The notes under the pieces are model-generated. The model was given only the letters and a program-made list of their open reading frames with translations. It was not told the origin of the DNA and made no database searches. This document shows, piece by piece, positions 53,720 to 63,082 of a stretch of DNA of 64,000 nt. The position numbers and the translations under genes were made by a program. Source of the DNA: Limnobacter sp. SAORIC-580 (GTDB lineage Bacteria; Pseudomonadota; Gammaproteobacteria; Burkholderiales; Burkholderiaceae_B); NCBI RefSeq assembly GCF_013004065.1, contig NZ_CP053084.1, forward strand, positions 1,116,001 through 1,180,000, written 5' to 3'. Every line of letters begins with the position of its first letter. The first letter of the stretch is position 1.

Positions 53720-54361
53720 ATGGCAATGCACAATTTCGACCGGCGTTCATTCATCAAGGCAGTAAGTACTTTGGCTGTTATTGGCTCAGTCGATACCTTT
53801 TTGAATCGGGGAGTATTGGCAGCTGGTTCAGACTTGGTGCCACCACCCGATCTGTTCGATCCAGGCTTGGTAGATCTGACTTTCTGGCTTCAACCACGCA
53901 CCCTTGAAATGGTACGCCCACAATCGGGCGAGCGCTTGAACATTACCTACTGGAAAGACGGACATCTTAACCCAATCGCCTATGAACAGATTTGTGGTTT
54001 GCTTCGAGACGTGCAGGCAAATCAAGTTTTCCGCATGGACACGCAAATTATCGACACACTGTGGGCTGCACAGGCTTTCGTGCGTCGTTATGGCTTTGTG
54101 GCACCGGTTGAAATTACTTCGGGTTACAGAAGCCCAAAAACAAATGCCCGTTTAATCGAGAAAGGCTTGCCCGCTGCCCGCAATTCCCTGCATCTGAAAG
54201 GTCAGGCTGTTGATTTCCGTTTGCCTGGCCTGCATCCCAGGGTGCTGGGCGAATTGGTAGAGGGTTTCCGCGCCGGTGGCGTGGGCTTCTACTTCCGTGT
54301 GGGCGCAAAAGGTGGCTGGATTCACGCTGACACTGGTCCGGAGCGTGTTTGGCGTGGTTAA
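53720..54361 (+). CDS. Tat-exported DUF882 protein (YcbK/MepK-like peptidase fold)
   Basis: A 213-aa protein with a twin-arginine signal, DRRSFIKAVSTLAVIG, directing folded export. The mature domain has VEITSGYRSPKTNARL, NSLHLKGQAVDFRLPG and WIHADTGPERVWRG, with the H-x6-D and H-x-D pattern of zinc D,D/L,D-peptidases of the M15 type. YcbK-type proteins cleave 3,3-cross-links in peptidoglycan. The ATG at 53720 (or 53726) is used. It precedes the ABC importer by 40 bp; an MltD gene lies downstream of that importer. Confidence 0.88.
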   Translation: MAMHNFDRRSFIKAVSTLAVIGSVDTFLNRGVLAAGSDLVPPPDLFDPGLVDLTFWLQPRTLEMVRPQSGERLNITYWKDGHLNPIAYEQICGLLRDVQANQVFRMDTQIIDTLWAAQAFVRRYGFVAPVEITSGYRSPKTNARLIEKGLPAARNSLHLKGQAVDFRLPGLHPRVLGELVEGFRAGGVGFYFRVGAKGGWIHADTGPERVWRG

Positions 54362-54401
54362 ATAAAGCCATCTAAAAAAACAACAGTGCGAGGGTGGTTT
54401 T

Positions 54402-56684
54402 TTGGCAGTTTTCGGTCGCATTACAGGCAGTTTCGCAGTGGCGGTGGCTTTGTGCCTGTCGCTCGCTGCATGTGGCAAGGCGCCCAACAATCCTTACGTT
54501 GAAACTGCGGAAGACAAAAAGCTCAACACCCTTTACACCGCCTTCACGGCACGCCCCAAGCATCTGGATCCAGCGCAGTCTTACACCTCCGACGAAGCGG
54601 AATTCACTTACCAAATTTACGAGCCGCTGTTTCAGTACCACTACCTGAAACGGCCCTATCAGCTAGAGCCCTTGGCTGCTGCGGCCATGCCTGTACCGGT
54701 TTACCTGGATGAGGCGGGCAACGAATTGCCCGATGACGCGCCGCTTAACGCGGTGAGGACCAGCGTTTATACCATTCAATTAAAGCCTGGCGTTCAATAT
54801 CAACCGCACCCGGCTTTTGCGAAAGATGCCCAGGGCAATTTTTTGTACCACCAGCTCGGCGAAGAAGCCCGCAAGTACAGCAGCCCCTTGCAGTTTGAGC
54901 AGCAGGGTACGCGCGAGTTAACTGCGCACGATTATGTGTACGAGATCAAGCGCCTTGCCAGTTCCCGAATCGTGTCTCCAATTCTGGGGCACATGGGCGA
55001 TTACGTGGAAGGCTTGGGGGAGTTGTCAAAAACCCTGCAAGAACACGACAAAGCGCTGAAAGAGAAAATCCAGAAAGAAACCGGCAGTGCCTTTCCGCCT
55101 GCCACAGCTGACTTGCCCTGGCTTGATCTGCGTGAATTTGATTTGCCTGGTGCCAAAGCGCTGGACGACCACACACTAGAAATTCGCGTGAACGGCAAAT
55201 ACCCCCAGTTTATTTACTGGCTGGCCATGCCTTTTTTTGCACCCATTCCCTGGGAAGCTGATGCGTTCTACAGTCAAAAAGGTTTTATAGAAAACAACCT
55301 GGTGCTGGATTGGTGGCCTGTGGGCACGGGTGCTTACATGTTGACTGAAAATGACCCGAATTCCCGCATGGTGTTGTCGCGCAACCCGAACCACCGCGGT
55401 GAGCCGTATCCATCAGAGGGTGAGCCCGGCGACAAGGCCAAAGGCCTGTTGGCCGATGCCGGCAAAACAATGCCCTTTATCGATCGTGTGGTGTTCACGC
55501 GCGAGAAAGAGGGCATTCCTTACTGGAACAAGTTTCTGCAGGGCTATTACGACACCTCTGGGGTCAGTGCAGACACCTTTGATCAGGCCATTCGTGCCAG
55601 CGCCGATGGCGATGCAGCTTTAACCCCGGACATGGCGGAAAAGGGCATTCGTCTGGAAACATCATTGTCCACCAGCATGTTTTATCTGGGTTTCAATTGG
55701 CTGGATCCCGTGGTGGGGCCGGGCAGCTCCGCCGAAGAGGCGCGCCGTGCCAAATTGCTGCGCCAAGCCATTGCAATTGCCATGGACTGGGAGGAATTCT
55801 CGCAAATTTTCACCAATGGTCGAGCAGTGCCAGCCCACGGCCCGGTGCCGCCTGGCTTGTTTGGTTACGAGGAAGGTGAGGCCGGCTACAACACGCAGGT
55901 GTACAACTTGGTGGATGGCAAGCCGGTACGCAAGCCAGTTGAAGACGCCTTGGCCTTGTTGAAACAAGCAGGTTATGACAATGGAATTGACCCAAAAACA
56001 GGGCAACCCTTAACCCTGGCGCTCGATACAACAGGCGGAGGCCCCGGTGACAAAGCCCGCTTCGATTGGTACCGCAAGCAGTTCGCCAAGCTGAACATTC
56101 AACTGGATATTCGTGCCACCGACTGGAACCGTTTTCAGGAAAAAATCCGAAAGGGCAATGCGCAAATTTTCTTCCTGGGCTGGAATGCAGATTACCCCGA
56201 TCCGGAAAACTTTTTGTTCCTGCTCTACGGCCCCAACAGCCGCGCCAAAACTGCGGGGGAAAATGCCTCGAACTATTCCAATGCGCAATATGACGCCATG
56301 TTCGAGCGCATGAAAACCATGCCCAACAATGAAGAGCGTGCCGCGATTATTTCGCAGATGACGGACCTTGTTCAAGACGATGTGCCCTGGTTGTTTGCCT
56401 TTGTGCCCCAGCAGTTTGGGCTGATCCACGAGTGGTATGGCAACGTAAAGCCCAACGACCTGGCCCGCAACAGCATCAAATACAAAACCATCGATACCGC
56501 CAAACGTGATCAGGCCAGAAAGGAATGGAACCAGCCCGAATGGTGGCCTATTCCGGTGTTGTTGCTTGCACTGGCCCTGTTCATTTGGCCCGCCTGGGCC
56601 GCCTGGAAGCGCCGTGAACAAGCCATGGGTATTCGCGAAGACTTGGCTGCGACTGTGGCAAACCGCACAGGGGGCAAGCGCTGA
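54402..56684 (+). CDS. Peptide-type ABC transporter substrate-binding lipoprotein
   Basis: A 760-aa family 5 solute-binding protein (DppA/OppA type). The lipobox LAAC precedes GKAPNNP, and the chain has typical motifs such as VVFTREKEGIPYWNKFLQGYYD and WNADYPDPENFLFLLYGPNS. A hydrophobic helix near the C-terminus (about 719-740, WPIPVLLLALALFIWPAW) followed by basic residues is unusual; this protein may be tethered at both ends. A TTG at 54402 is the start, behind AGGGTGG; no ATG suits the signal. It is larger than OppA (about 540 aa). Its TGA overlaps the permease ATG. Confidence 0.9.
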   Translation: MAVFGRITGSFAVAVALCLSLAACGKAPNNPYVETAEDKKLNTLYTAFTARPKHLDPAQSYTSDEAEFTYQIYEPLFQYHYLKRPYQLEPLAAAAMPVPVYLDEAGNELPDDAPLNAVRTSVYTIQLKPGVQYQPHPAFAKDAQGNFLYHQLGEEARKYSSPLQFEQQGTRELTAHDYVYEIKRLASSRIVSPILGHMGDYVEGLGELSKTLQEHDKALKEKIQKETGSAFPPATADLPWLDLREFDLPGAKALDDHTLEIRVNGKYPQFIYWLAMPFFAPIPWEADAFYSQKGFIENNLVLDWWPVGTGAYMLTENDPNSRMVLSRNPNHRGEPYPSEGEPGDKAKGLLADAGKTMPFIDRVVFTREKEGIPYWNKFLQGYYDTSGVSADTFDQAIRASADGDAALTPDMAEKGIRLETSLSTSMFYLGFNWLDPVVGPGSSAEEARRAKLLRQAIAIAMDWEEFSQIFTNGRAVPAHGPVPPGLFGYEEGEAGYNTQVYNLVDGKPVRKPVEDALALLKQAGYDNGIDPKTGQPLTLALDTTGGGPGDKARFDWYRKQFAKLNIQLDIRATDWNRFQEKIRKGNAQIFFLGWNADYPDPENFLFLLYGPNSRAKTAGENASNYSNAQYDAMFERMKTMPNNEERAAIISQMTDLVQDDVPWLFAFVPQQFGLIHEWYGNVKPNDLARNSIKYKTIDTAKRDQARKEWNQPEWWPIPVLLLALALFIWPAWAAWKRREQAMGIREDLAATVANRTGGKR

Positions 56685-57661
56685 TGGGTAACTATTTGCT
56701 GCGCCGTGTGCTGTATGGCCTGCTGGTATTGTTGGGTGTGAACCTGATCACCTTTGTGCTGTTTTTTCAAGTGAACAGTCCCGATGACATGGCCCGTTTG
56801 GCCCTTGGTGGCAAACGGGTCGCGCAAGAATCGGTTGATCAATGGAAGCGTGAAAAAGGATACGACTTGCCCTTGCTGATCAACAGTGAAGCGCAAGGCA
56901 CAGGCACGCTGACCGAGACTATTTTCTTCCAGAAGTCGGTGCCCATGTTTGTGGGTGAGTTTGGCAGTTCCGACGATGGCCGTAATATTGCCAATGAAAT
57001 TGTGAAACGTGCGGGGCCTAGTCTTGCCCTGGCCGTGCCCGTGTTTGTGCTGGGTCTCTTCCTGAATATTGTGCTGTCACTGTTGCTGACCTTTTTCCGG
57101 GGCACTTACCTTGATTTAACCGGTGTGGTGCTGTGCGTGCTGGCCATGTCGATTTCCGGTTTGTTTTACATCATTGGCGGGCAGTACCTGTTTTCCAAAA
57201 CATTGGCGCTTGTTCCAATCTCAGGCTATGACTCGGGCGGGGATGCTTGGCGCTTTTTGATATTGCCGGTCATCATTGGCGTGGTCAGTGGTTTGGGTGG
57301 CGGTACGCGCTGGTACCGCACCATTTTCCTTGAAGAGATCAACAAAGACTATGTTCGCACAGCGCGTGCCAAGGGTTTGTCTGAATTACAGGTGCTTGGG
57401 CGCCATGTGCTGCGCAATGGTCTTATTCCAATTCTGACCGGTTCAGTCACAGTCATTCCCCTGTTGTTCATGGGTTCGCTGATTTCTGAATCCTTCTTTG
57501 GTATCCCAGGCTTGGGCAGCTACACCATCGAGGCCATTCAGTCGCAAGATTTTGCAATTGTGCGGGCGATGGTGTTTATTGGTTCAGTGCTTTATTTGGT
57601 GGGTTTGATTTTGACTGACATTGCTTACACCATCGCGGACCCTCGGGTTCGATTGGCATAA
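56684..57661 (+). CDS. Peptide-type ABC transporter permease, DppB family
   Basis: A 325-aa permease with six or so transmembrane segments, beginning MGNYLLRRVLYGLLVLLGVNLITFVLFF. The EAA-like loop is about 225-250 (DYVRTARAKGLSELQVLGRHVLRNGLIPI). Its ATG overlaps the binding-protein stop (TGATG). Together with the next permease and the ATPase it forms a full importer. Confidence 0.95.
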   Translation: MGNYLLRRVLYGLLVLLGVNLITFVLFFQVNSPDDMARLALGGKRVAQESVDQWKREKGYDLPLLINSEAQGTGTLTETIFFQKSVPMFVGEFGSSDDGRNIANEIVKRAGPSLALAVPVFVLGLFLNIVLSLLLTFFRGTYLDLTGVVLCVLAMSISGLFYIIGGQYLFSKTLALVPISGYDSGGDAWRFLILPVIIGVVSGLGGGTRWYRTIFLEEINKDYVRTARAKGLSELQVLGRHVLRNGLIPILTGSVTVIPLLFMGSLISESFFGIPGLGSYTIEAIQSQDFAIVRAMVFIGSVLYLVGLILTDIAYTIADPRVRLA

Positions 57662-57674
57662 GGGGAGCAGGTCG

Positions 57675-59072
57675 ATGATGCCCACTCTACTACTCACTGA
57701 TGCGCTCATCTGGCTGCTGGTATTTGGCGTGCTGGCTTATGCTCGCAGCGTTGTCAAAAACCCGCTTTCTCGCGCGTCATGGGGTTTGGTGTTTCAATCG
57801 AAAATTGCCAGTGCCAGTTTGGTGGTGCTGTTGTTGGCGGTGGTCATCACCCTGCTGGACAGTGTTCATCTTCGCCTGAATGCCGAGCAGCAAAGCCGTT
57901 ACGCCAGCCCCATTATTTCTGTGCTCGACGTGGCCTTGGGTCCCCTGGCCTATCAGCGCGAGAAATCGTATTCAGCACCACTGGCCACCCGTTCCTTGAG
58001 CAAAGAAACCATGGAGGTAGACGGCAAACCCGTGCGTGATTACGCCCGTTTGCAGTTTGGCGGTGCGCATTTAATTGATGAAAGCATGAAGGGGCAGGAC
58101 CTGCTCAAGCGTGCTTATCAAGGCGCCTTGGGTGGTGCAGTGCTGTGGGCGTTTTTCCTGGCAGCCTTGTGGATCATTCGCAGGGCCATGGCACAGGCGG
58201 ATCATCAAAACAGCATTACCGTGTTCACGGGCAGTGGTGCTTACCAGGCAGTGGTGTGGACCTTGTTTGCACTTTGCGTTGTGGGCGGCGTAGTGTGGAA
58301 GTGGGCTGAGGCCTACCATGTGCTGGGTACCGACAAAGTGGGCGTGGACGTGTTTTACATTGCCTTGAAAGGGCTGCGCACTGCCATGCTGATTGGTTTG
58401 CTGACCACCTTGCTGACTCTGCCTGTGGGCATTGCCATGGGCTTGGCTGCGGGTTATTTCCGTGGTTGGGTCGATGATGTTATCCAATACATCTACACCA
58501 CGCTGAATTCAATTCCCTCGGTGTTGTTGATTGCTGCCACGGTGTTGATGTTGCAGGTGGCACTGGATGCCAACCCGGATGCCTTCGCGTCATCGATTGA
58601 GAAAGCCGACCTGCGCCTGTTTTTCCTGTGTGCCATTTTGGGTTTGACCAGCTGGACCGGCCTTGCCAGATTGATTCGTGGCGAAGTGTTGAAAATGCGC
58701 GAGCAAGATTACATTCTGGCCGCACGTGCCAGTGGCGTGTCCAGCGCAAAAATTCTGTTCTCGCATTTGCTGCCCAATTTAATGCACCTTATTTTGATTG
58801 CCATGGTGATGGATTTTTCAGGCCTGGTGTTGGCCGAGGCAGTGCTCAGTTATGTCGGCGTGGGTGTAGACCCCAGCACATTCAGTTACGGCACCATGAT
58901 CAATGCAGCACGACTTGAGCTAAGCCGGGAACCGATTGTGTGGTGGAGCCTGGTGGCTGCATTTGTATTCATGTTGCTGCTGGTGCTGTCAGCCAACCTG
59001 TTTGCCGACGCAGTGCGCGATGCGTTTGATCCGCGCGCGCGCCAGTTGAAACAATCTTTGGTGAGGGTGTAA
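57675..59072 (+). CDS. Peptide-type ABC transporter permease, DppC family
   Basis: A 465-aa permease, longer than DppC (about 300 aa), with an extra N-terminal region of about 130 residues containing a loop between the first two helices (QQSRYASPIISVLDVALGPLAYQ). The EAA-type loop reads DYILAARASGVSSAKILFSHLLPN. The ATG at 57675 has AGGGGAGC upstream and gives the N-terminal helix; a start at 57621 would lie in the previous gene. It starts 13 bp after that gene. Confidence 0.94.
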   Translation: MMPTLLLTDALIWLLVFGVLAYARSVVKNPLSRASWGLVFQSKIASASLVVLLLAVVITLLDSVHLRLNAEQQSRYASPIISVLDVALGPLAYQREKSYSAPLATRSLSKETMEVDGKPVRDYARLQFGGAHLIDESMKGQDLLKRAYQGALGGAVLWAFFLAALWIIRRAMAQADHQNSITVFTGSGAYQAVVWTLFALCVVGGVVWKWAEAYHVLGTDKVGVDVFYIALKGLRTAMLIGLLTTLLTLPVGIAMGLAAGYFRGWVDDVIQYIYTTLNSIPSVLLIAATVLMLQVALDANPDAFASSIEKADLRLFFLCAILGLTSWTGLARLIRGEVLKMREQDYILAARASGVSSAKILFSHLLPNLMHLILIAMVMDFSGLVLAEAVLSYVGVGVDPSTFSYGTMINAARLELSREPIVWWSLVAAFVFMLLLVLSANLFADAVRDAFDPRARQLKQSLVRV

Positions 59073-59076
59073 GCGT

Positions 59077-60921
59077 ATGAGTTTGCTCAACATCCATGGA
59101 CTTACCACCCGCTTGGCCAGTGAGGCTGGTTGGGTGCATGCGCTCGATGATATTTCATTGGCCATTGAAAAGGGCCAAACTTTTGCCTTGGTGGGTGAAT
59201 CGGGTTGTGGCAAGTCCATGACCGCGCTCAGCATTGCCCGCCTGCTGCCAGACAGTGGCGCAATTGTTGCCGGGCAGGTGAGGTTAAACGAGAGTAGTGC
59301 AGGTGCAAATTCAAACAGCACCGATGTGTTGCGCATCAGCGAAACGGCCATGCGCACCCTGCGTGGCAAACGCATTGCCATGATTTTTCAGGAACCGGGC
59401 ACAAGCTTGAACCCGGTGATGACCGTGGGCGACCAGTTGACCGAAATCATTTGTTTGCACACTGGGGTCAACAAGGCACAAGCATTGAAAGAGGCCGAAG
59501 CGTGGCTGGGCCGCGTGGGCATTCCCGAGCCCAAAAAGCGATTGCAGCAGTATCCCTTTGAAATGTCGGGCGGCCAAAAACAGCGTGTCATGATCGCCAT
59601 GGCCTTGAGTGTCAAGCCTGACCTGCTGATTGCCGATGAACCGACCACGGCACTGGATGTGTCCATTCAGGCGCAAGTACTTGATTTATTGAAAACCCTG
59701 CAGCGCGAGCAGGGCATGGCCATGCTGCTGATTACGCATGACCTGGCAATTGTGAAGCAAATGGCAGATACAGTGGGGCTGATGTACGCTGGCCAACTGG
59801 TTGAGAAAGCCAGCACCGCAGAGTTTTTTGCTGCACCACGCCACCCTTATGCGCATGCACTGGTGAAGTCCTTGCCCAGCCAAGCCCAGCGTGGGCAAGC
59901 TTTGTATGCGCTTGAAGGGCGTGTTCCATCGTTGGTGAATCCCAAACCTGGTTGCCGGTTTGCGGCCCGTTGCCTGCACGCGCAAGAAAATTGCAGCCAA
60001 AGCACACCACAATTGCTTGCAGCCACACAAACCCATACCGTGCGTTGTTTTTACCATGCCGATTTGTCGTTCACAAAGCCTGGCGCAGGTGGTGTGAACT
60101 CGGTGGGCGGCAGTTTTTCAGGCGCAACTTCAAAGGTGGTGTTGCAAACGGTGTCTTTGTCGGTGGCTTATCCCGAAAAAGGTGGTTTGCTGCGTAAGCA
60201 TTTCAAGCCAGTGCTGAACAAGCTCGACATCACTTTGTTGCAAGGCCGCACTGTGGCTTTGGTGGGCGAATCGGGTTCTGGTAAAACCACAGCGGCCCGC
60301 GCCTTGCTGGGTTTGTTGGGCAGCAATGCGAAAGTGGATGGCGATGTGCTGATGGACAGCAGGCCCCTTCGCCAATGGGCAGAGCGCGGCCCTGAGGGCT
60401 GGCGTTCAAAAATTCAGTTTGTATTCCAAGACCCTTTTGCTTCGCTGAATCCTCGCCATCGAATTGCTGAAATTCTGGAAGAGCCATTGCTTAGTTTGCG
60501 CCCCGATCTGGATGCGACTGCTCGCAAGGCTCGTGTGCTGAAAGTGATTGACCAAGTCAGCATGCCCGAAGAAGCCCTTGCTCGTTTTCCGCATGAATTT
60601 TCGGGTGGTCAGCGCCAGCGCATTGCGATTGCCCGTGCATTGGTTTCAGAGCCCAGAATTTTGATTTGCGATGAACCCACTTCAGCGCTGGATGTGTCAG
60701 TTCAGGCTCAAATATTGAATTTGCTGAAACGCCTGCAAACTGAAACCGGTGTGGCCATGCTGTTTATTACCCACAACCTGGCGGTGGTTCAGTACCTGGC
60801 CGATGAAGTGGTGGTGCTAAGGCATGGCGATGTGGTGGAGCGCGGTTCGGCTGAACAGTTGTTTGCCAACCCACAGCATGCTTATACCCGTCAGTTGATT
60901 GATGCGGCGCCGGTGCTTTAA
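59077..60921 (+). CDS. Peptide-type ABC transporter ATP-binding protein, fused two-domain
   Basis: A 614-aa protein with two complete ATPase domains (DppD-DppF fused, as in YejF/GsiA). Walker A motifs are GESGCGKSMT and GESGSGKTTA; signature motifs are MSGGQKQRVMIA and FSGGQRQRIAIA; Walker B motifs are LLIADEPTTALD and ILICDEPTSALD. Between the domains lies a cysteine-containing RFAARCLHAQENC segment of the oligopeptide type. It starts 4 bp after the permease gene and completes the operon. The likely substrate is di- or oligopeptides, perhaps murein peptides. Confidence 0.96.
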   Translation: MSLLNIHGLTTRLASEAGWVHALDDISLAIEKGQTFALVGESGCGKSMTALSIARLLPDSGAIVAGQVRLNESSAGANSNSTDVLRISETAMRTLRGKRIAMIFQEPGTSLNPVMTVGDQLTEIICLHTGVNKAQALKEAEAWLGRVGIPEPKKRLQQYPFEMSGGQKQRVMIAMALSVKPDLLIADEPTTALDVSIQAQVLDLLKTLQREQGMAMLLITHDLAIVKQMADTVGLMYAGQLVEKASTAEFFAAPRHPYAHALVKSLPSQAQRGQALYALEGRVPSLVNPKPGCRFAARCLHAQENCSQSTPQLLAATQTHTVRCFYHADLSFTKPGAGGVNSVGGSFSGATSKVVLQTVSLSVAYPEKGGLLRKHFKPVLNKLDITLLQGRTVALVGESGSGKTTAARALLGLLGSNAKVDGDVLMDSRPLRQWAERGPEGWRSKIQFVFQDPFASLNPRHRIAEILEEPLLSLRPDLDATARKARVLKVIDQVSMPEEALARFPHEFSGGQRQRIAIARALVSEPRILICDEPTSALDVSVQAQILNLLKRLQTETGVAMLFITHNLAVVQYLADEVVVLRHGDVVERGSAEQLFANPQHAYTRQLIDAAPVL

Positions 60922-60926
60922 CCGCT

Positions 60927-62189
60927 TCAGGATTCCCAACTGCCCAGCTTTGGTGTGTTTGGAATACTCAAGTTCATGCCAGGTTTGATCAGCTTCTTCT
61001 TGCCCAGTCCGTTGAGCCTTTGTATGGCTTTCACGCTCACATCAAAGCGTTGGGCTATTTCTCCCAAGGTGTCGCCTTTTTTTACCGTGTAGTTGCGCTG
61101 GGGGTTTGAAGGTTTGTACTGTTTCAGGCTGGCCTGAATTTTTGCGCTGTATTCAACAGGCACCAGCAGGGTATTGCTGTGGGCAGCATACAAAACTGGT
61201 TGATTCAAACCAGGGTTCAGTTTGCGAATCAACTCCAGTTCAACGCCTGCTAGGCGGGCAATCTCCCGAAGGTCAACATCGGCGCTGCGTTTGATTTCGG
61301 CGAAGTAAGGTTTGTTTGGAAACTTGGGCAAAGTCAGGCCAAAACGTTCCGGGCTTTGAATTAGGTTTTTTAGCGCTTGTAGTTTTGGTATGTAATGTTT
61401 CGTTTCAAGGGGCAGCTCAAGGTTGTCCAGTGTGGGTTCAAGCCCTGCTTCCTGTGCTTTTTTAACGGCCCTGAGTACCGAACCTTCGCCCCAGTTGTAA
61501 GAAAGCAAAGCCAGGTGCCAATCGCCATGCATGTCATAGAGATACGTAAGGTAGTCCAGTGCAGCGCGGGTGGAGGCCACCAGGTCCCGTCGTTCATCAA
61601 CCCATTTGTTTTGTTTCAGGTCAAATTGACGTCCCGTGCTGGGAATAAACTGCCACAAACCCTCAGCGGCTGAAGGTGAGCGTGCATGCGGGTTGAACTG
61701 GCTTTCGATAAATGGCAGCAAGGCCAGCTCAGACGGCATGCCACGTTTTGCACATTCCTGGGCGATGAAGTAAATGTAGGGTTCGGAACGCTGCAACATG
61801 TTGTTCACCATGCGCTTGTTTTTCAGCAAGGCGCGTTCGCGAACTTGCACTGCCTGCGTTTCCAGGTCAGGCACCGAAAAACCCTTTCGTATATCAGCCC
61901 ACACATCACCAGCTTCTTCGGCAAAGTCCAGCGTAATCAAGTCGTAGGGTCCGGACATTTTCAGCTCGAGGCCCGGGTTGGGTGCCACCAGGCCGAACAG
62001 CTGTACTTCTTCGTTTTCCGCGTTTAGTGCAATGTCGGCCTGTTGCGCATTGGCCCAAGTGGGGCCGGGTCCAACGGCGATGCCCGTCAAAATGGCCACT
62101 TTGGCAAATTGCTTGATTCCATTTTTGAACGAGTCGGGTTTCAAAGGGCTTGGTTGCCGGGCAGGGCAAAGAGCGAAACGAAAATGCAT
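60927..62189 (-). CDS. mltD: Membrane-bound lytic murein transglycosylase D
   Basis: A 420-aa lytic transglycosylase. After a signal-like segment, the SLT domain shows the catalytic glutamate in ALLPFIESQFNPHARSPSAAEGLWQFIPSTGRQ. A further domain follows, then a C-terminal LysM repeat (YTVKKGDTLGEIAQRFDVS...LIKPGMNLSIP) that binds peptidoglycan. The ATG at 62189 is chosen; a TTG at 62216 would add nine residues. The end is convergent with the ABC operon, 5 bp away. The 119-bp interval upstream, 62190-62308, has no clear element. Confidence 0.9.
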   Translation of the reverse strand: MHFRFALCPARQPSPLKPDSFKNGIKQFAKVAILTGIAVGPGPTWANAQQADIALNAENEEVQLFGLVAPNPGLELKMSGPYDLITLDFAEEAGDVWADIRKGFSVPDLETQAVQVRERALLKNKRMVNNMLQRSEPYIYFIAQECAKRGMPSELALLPFIESQFNPHARSPSAAEGLWQFIPSTGRQFDLKQNKWVDERRDLVASTRAALDYLTYLYDMHGDWHLALLSYNWGEGSVLRAVKKAQEAGLEPTLDNLELPLETKHYIPKLQALKNLIQSPERFGLTLPKFPNKPYFAEIKRSADVDLREIARLAGVELELIRKLNPGLNQPVLYAAHSNTLLVPVEYSAKIQASLKQYKPSNPQRNYTVKKGDTLGEIAQRFDVSVKAIQRLNGLGKKKLIKPGMNLSIPNTPKLGSWES

Positions 62190-62308
62190 CCTATGTTGAA
62201 GTTTTGTGTAGGTCAATCGAGAGTTGACCCATGCCCCAGCCCGAGTGATACCACTTGAATTATTTTAAACAGGTGTATTTGTAAAAAAATGTTAACTGGT
62301 TATCGCAA

Positions 62309-63082
62309 TTAGAAATTGTCTTTTGCTGTGCGTATTTGTTTGAATTCAATGGGATTTGTAGCATTGATGAACAAATTGCTGAGCCGCTCAACACCGAGCG
62401 TTGTCGGAATAGTGCTTAAGCCTGCCTCCCGAATTCTTCGGACTTCAATTTCTCGTGCTTCAATATTTTTGGAGTCGGGTGAATAGGCCCTGGCGAACCG
62501 CAGATTCGATTCGGTGTACTCATGCGCGCAGAAAACACGGGTGTTTGCCGGAAATTGATTGAGTTTTTGAAGGGATTCAAACATTTGTTCAGCGCTGCCT
62601 TCAAACAAGCGTCCACAACCGCCCGAGAACAAGGTGTCACCTGGAAACATCCACACCTCTTCACTGTTCATGGTGTCTTTCAACTCAATCACATACGCCA
62701 GGTGGTCTACCGTGTGGCCCGGAACTTCAAAAACCCGGGCAGTCAGGCAGTGTACATCCACGGCGTTACCTTCGCGCACAGGCCGATTTACCTGTGCAAC
62801 CCTTCCACTGGCCGGACCGTACACTGGCAAGTCTTTTGCGGCTTTGCTCAGGAGCGCATCAATTCCCCCTATGTGGTCCATGTGGTGATGGGTGACCAAA
62901 ATACCGCTAAGATGGTAACCACGAGAATCCAGAAAATCTTGAACTGACCTGCTGCAACCCGGGTCTACCACCATGCAGGCCTTGCTGGGTTCATGAACAA
63001 TCGCCCACAGGTAGTTGTCCTGAAAGGCCGGGATGCCATAGACCGACCAATTCGACACTTGAGAAGACTTGAATGATTCCAT
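62309..63082 (-). CDS. gloB: Hydroxyacylglutathione hydrolase (glyoxalase II)
   Basis: A 257-aa metallo-beta-lactamase enzyme. Metal ligands are in THHHMDHIGG, FEVPGHTVDHLAY, GDTLFSGGCGR and FCAHEYT. It hydrolyses S-lactoylglutathione to lactate and glutathione in the methylglyoxal pathway. The ATG at 63082 has AGGGG about 6 nt upstream. Its 5' end overlaps the divergent methyltransferase gene by 10 bp, so each promoter lies inside the other gene. Confidence 0.95.
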   Translation of the reverse strand: MESFKSSQVSNWSVYGIPAFQDNYLWAIVHEPSKACMVVDPGCSRSVQDFLDSRGYHLSGILVTHHHMDHIGGIDALLSKAAKDLPVYGPASGRVAQVNRPVREGNAVDVHCLTARVFEVPGHTVDHLAYVIELKDTMNSEEVWMFPGDTLFSGGCGRLFEGSAEQMFESLQKLNQFPANTRVFCAHEYTESNLRFARAYSPDSKNIEAREIEVRRIREAGLSTIPTTLGVERLSNLFINATNPIEFKQIRTAKDNF

